A stretch of 64,000 bases of DNA from Flavobacteriales bacterium (GCA_027491075.1 JAIXWX010000008.1:186001-250000); one strand, 5' to 3'; shown: positions 34,373 to 43,502, counted from the stretch's first letter. Notes: generated by a model from the letters alone, not told the origin. A program made the numbers and translations.

Positions 34373-35151
34373 AAATTCTTTTTTTAATACAGCACTATTC
34401 AAGATTTATTGCTGTAGTCCTTTTCTTATTTGCGTATCGACCTTCGTATGCTCAAGTGGATACATCGCATGTTTTTTGGATTGATTTTACCCCGCATTCA
34501 TTCGTCAACGCAGGGATGATAAGCATGGAGGTGAATCCATTGTATATGGACGCCAATTATCAAATGATGCCGTCACCTTCACTCGATTTGACCTATGTTA
34601 GGGACTATAACAAATGGCGTTTTGGTGTAGGAGGAAATTTAATGTTGCTCCGAAGTAAACTCTTTCTCAATTGGAAGCCATCGGGTAGGGTGAATGAATT
34701 AATAGATGGAATTTATTCTATTAATCAACACAGAAACGGTTTGCATCTTTTGGTAGCTTATACAACAGCTCGTGCTGAATTTAGCTTGAAACTCGCAGTT
34801 TCCGGAACTTTTGAGGAAGTTAGAGACTCTACTTTTAAAGCATACACGTCTTCTCAAGAAATGTTGGGCAGTGGAATCTTTAGGAGGACATCAGTAGATA
34901 CAGATTTCAAATGGTTCACTCACCAAGCTCGTCAAAGCATAATAAAAATAGAGGGAGCGTATCTTGTAACTACTAGACTTGGTTTAGGAATGAATAGTAT
35001 GTTTTGGCTTAATGGGGCGACCAATTTTTCATTAAACATGAAAACGGATGTGTTTTTGAATTCTACTGCTGTTGATTCTTTTGATGCTGCAAACATTAGA
35101 ATTAGACAACCCAAGTTCCAGTTAGGATTTTTTCTGAGGTATAAATTTTAA
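34369..35151 (+). CDS. Secreted protein of unknown function, paralogue 2 (possible outer-membrane barrel)
   Basis: A 260-residue protein with signal peptide ending SYAQ. Like its upstream neighbour it opens with an aspartate/FTP block (FWIDFTPHSF), has SPSLDLTYVRDYNKWRFGVG, then DGIYSINQHRNGLHLLVAY, and ends in a terminal aromatic strand (LGFFLRYKF) as outer-membrane barrels do. Identity to paralogue 1 is low but ordered. It is translationally coupled to paralogue 1 (ATGA) and its last four bases overlap the convergent TonB receptor gene. Function is unknown; with the PKD-like lipoprotein it forms a small surface locus. Confidence 0.65.
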   Translation: MKILFLIQHYSRFIAVVLFLFAYRPSYAQVDTSHVFWIDFTPHSFVNAGMISMEVNPLYMDANYQMMPSPSLDLTYVRDYNKWRFGVGGNLMLLRSKLFLNWKPSGRVNELIDGIYSINQHRNGLHLLVAYTTARAEFSLKLAVSGTFEEVRDSTFKAYTSSQEMLGSGIFRRTSVDTDFKWFTHQARQSIIKIEGAYLVTTRLGLGMNSMFWLNGATNFSLNMKTDVFLNSTAVDSFDAANIRIRQPKFQLGFFLRYKF

Positions 35152-35162
35152 AACTTAAAATT
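35144..35162. repeat. AT-only inverted repeat across the convergent gene ends
   Basis: AATTTTAA (35144-35151) and TTAAAATT (35155-35162) form an 8-base-pair inverted repeat with a 3-nt spacer. It contains both stop codons of two convergent outer-membrane genes. A terminator role is doubtful because the stem has no G-C pairs. Confidence 0.4.
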
Positions 35163-37568
35163 CCAAGTAACACTGGGTAGTATTGGAAATAGGCTCACTT
35201 GATAGGCCTTTATCTCTAGGTTACCGTTTTGAATTTGTCCGTCGTTTCCGAAATAAATGAAATACGGATTCATTCTATTGTAAAGATTATATACACTGAA
35301 ATTCCAGTTGTTTTCAAAATTGCGTTTTTTCAATATCTCTTTTCCGTTTTCGTCTTTGATGGCCTTGTATTTTGGTTTAGGATAGTAGGTTCCACTGATA
35401 TCTGCTCTGTGATATGGTGCCATTCTGAAACTATTTCGAGCTCCGTATACATCAACTACGCGATTTTCATAAATATATCGTTCTTGCGGAAGGGTTATAG
35501 CATTGCCTGTTCCATACACGAAAACAAATCCAAACTCCCACCGGTCGCTGAGCTTATAGCTCATCACAAAGCTCACGTCATGGGTACGGTCCCATCGAGA
35601 GGGAAACCACTCTCCCAAATTCAAGTTGTCAAATCTTCGCTCGGTACGAGATAGAGTGTATCCTATCCAGCCGTTCCATTTTCCAAGTCTTTTCTTAATA
35701 AAAAACTCCGCACCGTAACTTCTACCAATTCCAAAAATGAGCAGGTTATCAATATTGTCGTTTACAGTATTTTCCGGTTGTGCTCCCTCTCTGTATTCAC
35801 TCTGATTGTCCATCGTTTTGTAGTAGAGTTCAACGCTCGTTTCAAACATGTCTTTGTTGAAGTTGCGGAAGTAACCAATGCTAAACTGCTGTCCAATTTG
35901 TGGGCGCAATCTTTCAGTACTCGGCAACCATACATCTGTTGGCAACGAGGTTGGACTTAAGCTGGTCAAATGAATGAATTGATAATTGCGCATGTATCCA
36001 CCCTTAATGCTGGAATACTTATCTAGAGTAAACCGAACGTTTATTCGGGGTTCAAATCCGCCGTAGTCACCTACCAATTCATTGGTATCATAAATTGTTT
36101 GGGCTGCAGGAGCGGTTTGTCCAAAACCACTGTTATTGGCAGGAGTGAATCGCGTAAAAGGACCTACGTGCGCGAAGTATGAATACCGCAATCCAGCATT
36201 GATGCGAAGTTTCTCAGTGATGTCAAATTCATCCAAAACATAACCACTCACTTCATGGGAAAACAAACGGGTCTTTTCTCCTGTATTAAATTCGGTATCC
36301 CCACTTCGGGCATATACACTATTAGGGGTGAAAATATGATAGGTATAGTCCAGGCCCCATTTAATGTTATGTCGGTAATTGGGATAATAATTCCATTGAA
36401 TTTTTGCTCCCCAATCTTGTATGCCACTGTTCAATGAAAACTCAAACTCTTCCTGTTCGCCTTGAAAAGAAAATTTATAATCAGTGAAAGTAAGAATGGT
36501 ATTCATGAATAGTTTCTCATTGACAATTCGATTCCATCGAATGGTTCCTGTGGCGTTACCCCATGGGATGCGTGTGCTAAATCCGGAACTTTCGCTATTG
36601 AATCCAAATACATCTCTCCCGAAATAACCACTAATGAATACCTGGTCTCTTCGGGAAAGTTTATAATTCATCTTGGCATTCAAGTCATAAAAGAAATATC
36701 CAGATCCATTGAAGTTGCTTTCCTCTGAAATGAATGGCTTGAGAAGCACATCGATATAGGTTCTTCTTCCGCTTATAATAAATGAGGATGTGTCTTTTTT
36801 TATGGGGCCCTCAATGGTAAAACGCGAAGAAATAAGTCCAATTCCTCCTTCTCCATGAAACTCTTTACTATTACCTTCTTTCAAAGTTACATCCAAGACC
36901 GAAGCCAAACGACCTCCATAATTAGCGGGCACTCCGCCTTTGGTCAGCTCTAAATTCTTTACAGCATCTGCATTAAAGACTGAGAAAAAGCCGAAAAGGT
37001 GAGAGGCGTTGTATACCGTCGCATTATCCAGAAGTATCAAATTTTGATCAATGCCTCCGCCTCGTACATAAAATCCTGCATTTCCTTCGCCCGCGCTTTG
37101 TACGCCGGGTAAAAGGGTAATGGTTTTCAAAATATCAATTTCTCCAAATAGAACAGGTAGCTTTTTTACTTGGTCTATATCTAAGGCAATTTTTCCTATC
37201 TCGGTGCTTTGGACATTTTTTGATTTATCCGCAGTAATTTCTATGACCTCTGTTGTCTTGAATTCTGTAGAAAGTGAAATGTCAAGCTGTTGATCTTTGT
37301 TTAAATCAATGGTTTTGGTTTGGGCAATAAATCCAGTGAAACTAAACTCTACTTGATACACCCCGGCGGGCAAGGTGATAGAATAGAATCCATAAGGATT
37401 TGCAACTACTGCGCGGTCGATGGGTGTTGCTTTTATAACTGCACCAGGTAATGTTTCTCCATTTTCCTCGTCGCGTATTGTGCCAGAAAGGGTGGTGTTT
37501 TGAGCCACAACGGAATCCGCTAAGGTTAAGGTGCACAATAAAAGGAACAAACGAAGAACTATATTCAT
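35148..37568 (-). CDS. TonB-dependent receptor with carboxypeptidase-like N-domain
   Basis: From the ATG at 37568 it is 806 residues: signal peptide (LRLFLLLCTLTLADSVVAQ), a carboxypeptidase regulatory-like domain (about 24-105; TLSGTIRDEENGETLPGAVI), a plug domain (ILKTITLLPGVQSAGEGNAG FYVRGGG region), and a 22-strand barrel ending SVTWNFKF with the C-terminal aromatic. It takes up a substrate across the outer membrane using TonB energy. There is no SusD partner, so it is not a typical glycan-utilisation pair; the ligand is unknown. The upstream start at 37625 would precede the signal peptide. An exact TACCTTTG box ends ten bases before the chosen ATG. Confidence 0.92.
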   Translation of the reverse strand: MNIVLRLFLLLCTLTLADSVVAQNTTLSGTIRDEENGETLPGAVIKATPIDRAVVANPYGFYSITLPAGVYQVEFSFTGFIAQTKTIDLNKDQQLDISLSTEFKTTEVIEITADKSKNVQSTEIGKIALDIDQVKKLPVLFGEIDILKTITLLPGVQSAGEGNAGFYVRGGGIDQNLILLDNATVYNASHLFGFFSVFNADAVKNLELTKGGVPANYGGRLASVLDVTLKEGNSKEFHGEGGIGLISSRFTIEGPIKKDTSSFIISGRRTYIDVLLKPFISEESNFNGSGYFFYDLNAKMNYKLSRRDQVFISGYFGRDVFGFNSESSGFSTRIPWGNATGTIRWNRIVNEKLFMNTILTFTDYKFSFQGEQEEFEFSLNSGIQDWGAKIQWNYYPNYRHNIKWGLDYTYHIFTPNSVYARSGDTEFNTGEKTRLFSHEVSGYVLDEFDITEKLRINAGLRYSYFAHVGPFTRFTPANNSGFGQTAPAAQTIYDTNELVGDYGGFEPRINVRFTLDKYSSIKGGYMRNYQFIHLTSLSPTSLPTDVWLPSTERLRPQIGQQFSIGYFRNFNKDMFETSVELYYKTMDNQSEYREGAQPENTVNDNIDNLLIFGIGRSYGAEFFIKKRLGKWNGWIGYTLSRTERRFDNLNLGEWFPSRWDRTHDVSFVMSYKLSDRWEFGFVFVYGTGNAITLPQERYIYENRVVDVYGARNSFRMAPYHRADISGTYYPKPKYKAIKDENGKEILKKRNFENNWNFSVYNLYNRMNPYFIYFGNDGQIQNGNLEIKAYQVSLFPILPSVTWNFKF

Positions 37569-37578
37569 AACAGGAAAG

Positions 37579-37586
37579 CAAAGGTA
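37579..37586 (-). promoter_or_regulatory. -7 promoter box (TACCTTTG) of the TonB receptor gene
   Basis: The minus strand reads TACCTTTG, ending ten bases before the ATG at 37568; it decides this start over 37625, which lies upstream of the box. Confidence 0.5.
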
Positions 37587-37664
37587 CGGACAGCCGCGTA
37601 TCCCGTGGAAAAAACCGTTGGTCATTTTAGTTGTTCAATCGTTCGTAAGGTTCTTTTCCTCCCT

Positions 37665-37672
37665 TAACTTCG
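37665..37672 (+). promoter_or_regulatory. -7 promoter box (TAACTTCG) of the DUF5916 gene
   Basis: A TAnnTTCG box on the plus strand ending 12 bases before the first TTG of the DUF5916 reading frame. Confidence 0.45.
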
Positions 37673-37684
37673 CACGCTTTTATT

Positions 37685-40195
37685 TTGTTGGTGAATTCTA
37701 TTTTTCGCATATCTCTGATTTTTATCATGCAAGGTCTCTTGCATGGAATCGCTATTGGTCAGAATGGAGATAAGTCGCTGGAGGCATTCAAGACGGAAGT
37801 CGCTCCAAAGTTGGATGGTTTGTTGAACGATCCCTGTTGGGTATCGGCGCCGAAAACTTCTGGATTTACTATTCTGCGTCCAACCCCTGGCAAACCGTTG
37901 CCTCACGAAACAGAAGTTCAAATTGTATATACGGATGACGCGATGTACATCGGCTTTATGAACTATGATACTGCTCCAGATAGCATTCTACAACAGTTGT
38001 CTGGACGTGATGGTGATGGAAATACGGATTACGTAGGTATCACTTTTTCATGTTATAGAGATGGAATAAATGGATTCACTTTTAGCATGACTCCCACGGG
38101 TGAGCAATGGGACGCTCGACTCACCAACAGCAATGATGAGGATGTCAGTTGGAATGCAGTTTGGGACGGTAGGTGTAAAATAGTAGATAATGGTTGGATT
38201 GCGGAGTTTAAAATTCCTTTTGCAGCCATTCGCTTTCCCGATGCTCCCGAACAAATTTGGGATATTAATTTCTTTCGAGAAGTAAGAAGAAGTAGGGAGT
38301 TCGCTTTTTGGAGTCCAGTTCAGCCGGGCAATGCAGGTCAGTTGGTTCAAATGGGCAAACTCACTGGAATCAAAGATATCAAGCCTCCTACACGCGTTTT
38401 CCTTACTCCCTATGCCTCCTTCTATCATAATATTGCGGAGCAATCGCAAGGCAAGGCCAAGCAAGAAAGCAGTTGGAATGTAGGTGCAGATTTGAAATTG
38501 GGATTGAACGACGCTTTCACGCTGGACGCTACGCTCATTCCTGATTTTGGACAAGTAATTAGCGATCAGCAGATCTTAAACCTCACACCATTTGAGGTAC
38601 AGTTTCAAGACAATCGACAGTTTTTTATTGAGGGAACGGAATTGTTTTCAAAGGCAGGGATATTTTATACAAGAAGAATAGGGTACTTGCCAGATGGCTA
38701 TGTCCCGAACATTCAACTGGCAGAGGGAGAGCGAATTACATCGCTGCCATTTCAGCAACAGTTATTAAATGCATCCAAGGTTTCAGGAAGAAATGCGAAA
38801 GGTCTAGGTATAGGGGTTTTTAATGCAGTAACCGCAAGATCGGAAGCGGTTGTGACCAATGAAGAGGGAGTAAGTCGAAATGTTGAAATTTACCCATTGA
38901 CCAATTACAACGTAACGGTATTTGACCAGAATCTAAAAAATAACAGTTCGGTTTCACTCATAAATACGAATGTCCTTCGCAATGGTAATACCTACGATGC
39001 CAATGTTACAGGCACCCAATTCGATTTTCGGGACAAAAAGAATTCTTTTAGCATCAACGGTTCTGGAGCCTACAATATCAAGTTTGGTGGAATCTTTGAA
39101 GGAAATACGAGCACTAATGATGGGTTTACACAAAACGTAAGTTTTAATAAGATTAGCGGTAATTTTATTTTCTCCCTTGGTCAATCGATGGAGTCGGATA
39201 CATACGACCCCACCGATTTAGGATTTCTACAAGCGAATAATTCCCGCAACCAGTATCTATGGATGCAGTATCGAACCTTCGAGCCCTTCTGGAAATTGAA
39301 CAGTGTTAGTTCTAGTTTCTTAGTTGATTATAATCGGTTGTACGCCCCCAATGAATTTACTAATTTGTTTCTGGAGAGCGAATCCTTTATCAACACGAAG
39401 AAATTTACAACGTACTATATAAATTTATTCTCTAGTCCTGTTCGTGGACAAGATTTTTTTGAGCCTCGAACGGATGGAATGTTCTTTAAGACTTTCCGGA
39501 ACACGGGTATCGCTGGTTGGATTAGCACGGATTATAGAAAGCCCCTCGCAATAGATGCTGGAGGCGGGTACACGGCCTTTGAAAATGAAGGGCGATACGA
39601 GTACAACTGGAGATTCGCACCCCGGATGAGATTTAGCGACAAGCTTTTTGTGGTGTATGTCTACCGTCAAACGCATCATGTGAATGATCTTGGATATGCC
39701 ATCCGTGGGCAGAGTGGGGAGCCTGTTTTTGGAAGACGAAATGTCGTTACTCATACCAATACGCTGACCATCAACTATAGTTTTAACCCGTTGATGACGA
39801 TATTATGCAGGGTACGGCACTATTGGGGCTTTTCGAAGTATAAAGAGTTTTTCGGACTTGAACAATCTGGTGAGCTAAGTGCGAGCGATTTTCAGGGGTT
39901 TGTCAATGAATCGGGCGAGTCCATTGGGCACAGTGTTGCCGACCGCAGTTTTAATTCATTTACCATTGATTTTATCTACAGATGGATTTTCATCCCCGGC
40001 AGCGAAGTCAGCATCGTTTGGAAGAACGATATTACTAAAGCGGATTTTGGAGTGCCCATCCCTCGGAATTTATGGGACGATTTGGACTACAATTTAGGCT
40101 TGCCACAAAACAATAATTTCAGTATTCGTTGTCTTTATTTCCTTGATTATCATAGTCTAAAAAGAAAAAAATCAAGGGGCGGTGCAACCTCCTAA
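37685..40195 (+). CDS. DUF5916 outer-membrane protein with N-terminal CBM9-like domain
   Basis: About 836 residues. An N-terminal carbohydrate-binding-family-9-like sandwich (about 35-220; APKLDGLLNDPCWVSAP, DDAMYIGFMNYD, GFTFSMTPTGEQWDA, GWIAEFKIPFAAIRF) is followed by the DUF5916 region, which looks like an outer-membrane barrel (PDFGQVISDQQILNL, QFFIEGTELFSKAGIFYTRRIG). The family is widespread in Bacteroidota and of unknown function. The start codon is not ATG: TTG 37685, TTG 37688 or GTG 37691 all give a proper signal peptide ending IAIGQ. The first ATG (37727) would leave only 11 residues of it. It is divergent from the TonB receptor, with which it may share regulation. Confidence 0.88.
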   Translation: MLVNSIFRISLIFIMQGLLHGIAIGQNGDKSLEAFKTEVAPKLDGLLNDPCWVSAPKTSGFTILRPTPGKPLPHETEVQIVYTDDAMYIGFMNYDTAPDSILQQLSGRDGDGNTDYVGITFSCYRDGINGFTFSMTPTGEQWDARLTNSNDEDVSWNAVWDGRCKIVDNGWIAEFKIPFAAIRFPDAPEQIWDINFFREVRRSREFAFWSPVQPGNAGQLVQMGKLTGIKDIKPPTRVFLTPYASFYHNIAEQSQGKAKQESSWNVGADLKLGLNDAFTLDATLIPDFGQVISDQQILNLTPFEVQFQDNRQFFIEGTELFSKAGIFYTRRIGYLPDGYVPNIQLAEGERITSLPFQQQLLNASKVSGRNAKGLGIGVFNAVTARSEAVVTNEEGVSRNVEIYPLTNYNVTVFDQNLKNNSSVSLINTNVLRNGNTYDANVTGTQFDFRDKKNSFSINGSGAYNIKFGGIFEGNTSTNDGFTQNVSFNKISGNFIFSLGQSMESDTYDPTDLGFLQANNSRNQYLWMQYRTFEPFWKLNSVSSSFLVDYNRLYAPNEFTNLFLESESFINTKKFTTYYINLFSSPVRGQDFFEPRTDGMFFKTFRNTGIAGWISTDYRKPLAIDAGGGYTAFENEGRYEYNWRFAPRMRFSDKLFVVYVYRQTHHVNDLGYAIRGQSGEPVFGRRNVVTHTNTLTINYSFNPLMTILCRVRHYWGFSKYKEFFGLEQSGELSASDFQGFVNESGESIGHSVADRSFNSFTIDFIYRWIFIPGSEVSIVWKNDITKADFGVPIPRNLWDDLDYNLGLPQNNNFSIRCLYFLDYHSLKRKKSRGGATS

Positions 40196-40219
40196 TACCC
40201 ACTTAAGTCTTTGAAGTGT

Positions 40220-40771
40220 ATGGAGGAAGTTAAGAGCCTAATAGACGGGTGCATGAAGGGAGAACGCCGTTCTCAGGATTTGCTTTACCGGAAATATGCC
40301 TCTTTGCTTTTCGGAGTTTGCCTTCGTTATGCGAAAAACAAAATGGAAGCAGAAGACGTACTCCAGGAGGTGTTTGTGAAAATATACAACAATATCAGCA
40401 GCTATCATCACGACGGAAGTTTTGAAGGATGGCTCCGAAGAATAGCGGTGAATACGAGTATTACGCATTATCGTAAAAACTTGAAACATGCATTCCAAGA
40501 AGATATTGATAATGTAGTTTTTCAGCAAAATGACCCAGCTCAGTTCAATGAGTTAGAATATACGCAGGAAGAGATGATGTCGTGTATTGCGAAACTCCCA
40601 ACGGGCTACAGAACAGTATTCAACCTTTACGTAGTGGAAGGTTTTATGCACAAAGAGATAGCGGATATGCTGAATATAGACGTGAACACCTCAAAGTCAC
40701 AACTATCAAGAGCTAAAGCATACTTGCAAAAAGAATTAGAAGACATAAGCAAAATAAAAACGACAGCATGA
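40220..40771 (+). CDS. ECF-type RNA polymerase sigma factor (first)
   Basis: A 183-residue sigma-70 family protein from the ATG at 40220. Region 2 is visible as LLFGVCLRYAKNKMEAEDVLQEVF and region 4 as EGFMHKEIADMLNIDVNTSKSQLSRAK, with the usual short linker. It should direct RNA polymerase to a stimulus-specific promoter. The next gene, coupled by a four-base overlap, encodes a membrane protein in the position of an anti-sigma factor, followed by a barrel protein. A TTG at 40211 would add three residues and is less likely. No clear -7 box lies in the 24 bases upstream, so transcription may come from its own sigma or read through from DUF5916. Confidence 0.93.
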   Translation: MEEVKSLIDGCMKGERRSQDLLYRKYASLLFGVCLRYAKNKMEAEDVLQEVFVKIYNNISSYHHDGSFEGWLRRIAVNTSITHYRKNLKHAFQEDIDNVVFQQNDPAQFNELEYTQEEMMSCIAKLPTGYRTVFNLYVVEGFMHKEIADMLNIDVNTSKSQLSRAKAYLQKELEDISKIKTTA

Positions 40772-41346
40772 TGAGTGAGGAAAAATTCTATCAAAACATA
40801 CGCGAACAAATGTTCAGTTACGCCCCAGAAGTGCCTGAGAGAGTGTACACTGGCATGCGTCGCAAGTATGCAGTAGGAAAGTTTTTTCAATGGAACTTAT
40901 CTACATTCAACGCTTGGTATTTGTCTGCATTAGTGTTGATTTCAGGGGCTACTGTTTTTGGATGGGGCGCTCAGGAAGTTACGGCGGACAGAGGGTTGAA
41001 CAATGGATTTGAATTAATGGAATTTTCAACTTCCACGGCAAGTGTATATGCACCAGCGCTGCAAGCACCTGCATGTAAAGAACAAAAAGTTTGTTCCAAT
41101 GAAGGGACGTGTACAACCAACATAAAGAAGACGTGCACAGCAAAGGATACCCCAACACCTGCAATTATGGAGAATGTCATTACGACTCCTTTATCTGAAG
41201 AATCTATTCAGGTAACAAATGTAGAGGCAGAAGAAGCGGTGCCACAACCTATAGAAGAGGTACAAGCACCAATTGAAACTCCAATTCAAAAGAAGAAAGC
41301 AAAAGACAGGAAGCTTGCCGTTCCTGTTCTAAAAGACAATAAATAA
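40768..41346 (+). CDS. Putative anti-sigma factor, single-pass membrane protein with Cys cluster
   Basis: A 192-residue protein coupled to the ECF gene by an ATGA overlap. The cytoplasmic N-terminus of about 48 residues starts MMSEEKFYQNIREQMFSYAP. One transmembrane segment follows (WYLSALVLISGATVFGW, about 51-68). The outer part is Pro/Glu/Thr-rich and holds four cysteines spaced C-x5-C-x5-C-x7-C between about residues 106 and 126. No anti-sigma family is recognised from sequence; the call rests on topology and gene order. The cysteines could form disulfides or bind a metal in the periplasm, which would suit a redox or metal signal. That is inference. Confidence 0.65.
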   Translation: MMSEEKFYQNIREQMFSYAPEVPERVYTGMRRKYAVGKFFQWNLSTFNAWYLSALVLISGATVFGWGAQEVTADRGLNNGFELMEFSTSTASVYAPALQAPACKEQKVCSNEGTCTTNIKKTCTAKDTPTPAIMENVITTPLSEESIQVTNVEAEEAVPQPIEEVQAPIETPIQKKKAKDRKLAVPVLKDNK

Positions 41347-41382
41347 ACCCACCTATATTAGCCCGGACAAAACATTCACGGG

Positions 41383-42342
41383 ATGACTACTACAGGTGTG
41401 AAACCAAAAATGATAAGCAACATAATTGCGGTTATGTTGCTTTTTCTTTTTGTATCCCCTTTGTTCGCAAGTCATGTATGGAAACTAAGTGGAGATACGC
41501 TTATCCTCGATGGAGAAGTGATAGAAATAGAAAAAAGAGAAGAAAAAACGAATATCGATTCGCTCCAGGAGGTCTTAAACAACGATCAGAAAGAACCTAA
41601 TAAACAGTGGAGGTATTATGCTGGCGCAGAGTGGAGCATCGGCGCACATCTTTCTGAATTAACATACAATAATTCTGGATTCACCGAGCTTGCTGATTTT
41701 TTAGGCGATAAGTATCCGGCAGCTATGGCGATGGGAGGGAGCTTGAAGGCGGGGATTGATATCTCTGATTATGTATCTGTTTATGGAAGATTTTTCTACG
41801 GAAATTATCTTATAAAGGGAGCCATATTCGATGAATCCTCTCTGAGTCCTGACGAACTTCGCTCTGCTTTTGAAACGAGTGATGGCAGGCTCTTTGAACG
41901 ATATGTGGTCTTTATTGATCCAGGTTTTGAAGAGAGGATAGAAGAACGTTCAGTAAATGAATACCGAATAGGTATTCGGTCGTGGAGCCTAGGGCTGAAT
42001 GCCCGGTTCTATCTAACTGGAAGAGATAAACCACAAACTCCCTTTGTCGATTTAGGACTGATCCATAGAGATCTCAAAATGGAAGAAGATGAAACTGTTT
42101 TTGGATTGAATTCATCTGGGGAATGGACTAAAACGGTCATTTCAAAGGATCAGGGTAAACAGAAAAGCTGGATGGCGCAAATGGCAGTAGGTTATTTGCT
42201 AGAGATGAAAAGAGGACATCTTCTTGAAGCCTCCCTGTTCTATGAAGGCCTACCACGAGAGGTGTATAATAGCACAACCTCAGAGCGGAATTCATCGGTA
42301 ATCGGATTGAGGCTGGGATATTCTTTTAGTTTTTTTCAATAG
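41383..42342 (+). CDS. Outer-membrane beta-barrel-like protein of unknown function
   Basis: A 319-residue exported protein. Both ATGs (41383 and 41410) leave a signal peptide (IIAVMLLFLFVSPLFAS); I keep the first. The mature part has an acidic leader and then amphipathic strands with repeated G/aromatic patterns (QWRYYAGAEWSIGAHLSEL, DYVSVYGRFFYGNYLIKG, RSWSLGLNARFYLTG, GHLLEASLFYEGLP, IGLRLGYSFSFFQ). The terminal aromatic strand fits outer-membrane insertion. No family is recognised. It follows the ECF and anti-sigma genes by 36 bases and is a plausible target or sensor partner of that sigma system. Confidence 0.65.
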   Translation: MTTTGVKPKMISNIIAVMLLFLFVSPLFASHVWKLSGDTLILDGEVIEIEKREEKTNIDSLQEVLNNDQKEPNKQWRYYAGAEWSIGAHLSELTYNNSGFTELADFLGDKYPAAMAMGGSLKAGIDISDYVSVYGRFFYGNYLIKGAIFDESSLSPDELRSAFETSDGRLFERYVVFIDPGFEERIEERSVNEYRIGIRSWSLGLNARFYLTGRDKPQTPFVDLGLIHRDLKMEEDETVFGLNSSGEWTKTVISKDQGKQKSWMAQMAVGYLLEMKRGHLLEASLFYEGLPREVYNSTTSERNSSVIGLRLGYSFSFFQ

Positions 42343-42407
42343 CATACAACCTTTACAGTTGAATTTGTTGTCTTGTTAGTGAATTGGTGATATTTCTATT
42401 CTAATTA

Positions 42408-43502
42408 ATGAGTTATTTCATTCGTTTTCTTATATTTACCACACCAAACCTCAACATCGTGAAGACAAGTTGGACCTTTTTATTGATAGTACTGGCTACG
42501 ACGGTAGGTCGTGCTCAGCTTATCAATCCAGGATTCGAGTCGTACTCTTCACTTCCTTCCAATACAGGTCAATTCAGCAGAGCTTTAGGTTGGTACAACG
42601 CGGGAAGTACTGTTGCCTCCCCAGATTATTATCATTATTCAGCGTCGGCAGCTGCGGATCTGCCGCAAACCCCGATGGCTTATTTGGATACCTACGAGGG
42701 GAACGGCTTGATGGGTTTTTGTGCTACAGGTAGACCTGGTGACGGCTTTAGAGAGTATATAAGCACCCAGTTCGACGCTCCTTTGGAAGTGGGTAAAGAG
42801 TATATTGTATCTTGGCGAATGACCAATGGAGCAAAAACGGATGTTGCAACTTCAGGACTCGGGACTTCAAAAATGGGTATTCACTTTTCTACCCTGGCTC
42901 CTGCTCAGAGCGGAACTTCTCCCTTGAATGGAATTCCTCAATTTCGTATTGACACATTGTGGTACTCTCCAAGTTGGAAATTAGTATCTTTTCAATTCGT
43001 AGCGGATCAACCATACAGCCACCTAACATTGGGGGTGTTTTTTAATGACGCAGAAATTCAAATCATCGACAAGGTGCCCGGCAATTCGCAATATGCATAC
43101 TACTTTGTGGACGATTTTTTCCTAAAGCAAGTGCCGACGGGCTTTGATCCAATTGATGCAGTACCCCCACGAGATGATCGGCCTAACCCTCGCCCTGAAA
43201 TTGTTGAAACTCCCCTAGAACCATTCTTTATTCCGAATAGTTTCACCCCTAATGACGATGGCCAAAATGATGTTTTCATTCCAGTTGCTGGAACTGTAAA
43301 GCAATGGGAGATCTGTATATACAGCCATTGGGGAGACAAGGTGTTCTCTTCTAACGATACTTCCATTGGTTGGGATGGTTTTTATGAAGGCAGAATTGCA
43401 CCCGCAGGATGTTATGTCTGGGAAGTCTCCTACGTTGTGGTAACCGACGAGTTTGGAGAGGGAAGAAAGTCCAGAAGAGGCTTACTTCATTTGATTCGCT
43501 AA
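42408..43502 (+). CDS. T9SS cargo protein with gliding-motility-type C-terminal domain (type B)
   Basis: A 364-residue secreted protein. Residues about 38-230 form an unnamed beta-sandwich (LINPGFESYSSLPSNTGQFS, DTYEGNGLMGFCATGRPGDG, GKEYIVSWRMTNG) like those before sorting domains in Flavobacteriales cell-surface proteins. The last 90 residues are the type B sorting domain (IPNSFTPNDDGQNDVFIP, IYSHWGDKVFSS, GWDGFYEGRIAPAGCYVWEV), so export should use the type IX system with cell-surface attachment. The GTG at 42459 (VKTSWTFLLIVLATTVGRAQ) gives a cleaner signal peptide than the ATG at 42408; either could be the start. No link to the ECF operon upstream is proven. Confidence 0.85.
   Translation: MSYFIRFLIFTTPNLNIVKTSWTFLLIVLATTVGRAQLINPGFESYSSLPSNTGQFSRALGWYNAGSTVASPDYYHYSASAAADLPQTPMAYLDTYEGNGLMGFCATGRPGDGFREYISTQFDAPLEVGKEYIVSWRMTNGAKTDVATSGLGTSKMGIHFSTLAPAQSGTSPLNGIPQFRIDTLWYSPSWKLVSFQFVADQPYSHLTLGVFFNDAEIQIIDKVPGNSQYAYYFVDDFFLKQVPTGFDPIDAVPPRDDRPNPRPEIVETPLEPFFIPNSFTPNDDGQNDVFIPVAGTVKQWEICIYSHWGDKVFSSNDTSIGWDGFYEGRIAPAGCYVWEVSYVVVTDEFGEGRKSRRGLLHLIR

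Noticed and set aside
35148-37568. A SusC/SusD polysaccharide utilisation locus around the TonB receptor
   Set aside because: No SusD gene, glycoside hydrolase or sulfatase lies nearby and the receptor lacks SusC-length features.
38048-38554. A 168-codon minus-strand frame opposite the DUF5916 gene
   Set aside because: It is a shadow of the DUF5916 domain, which carries clear conserved motifs on the plus strand.
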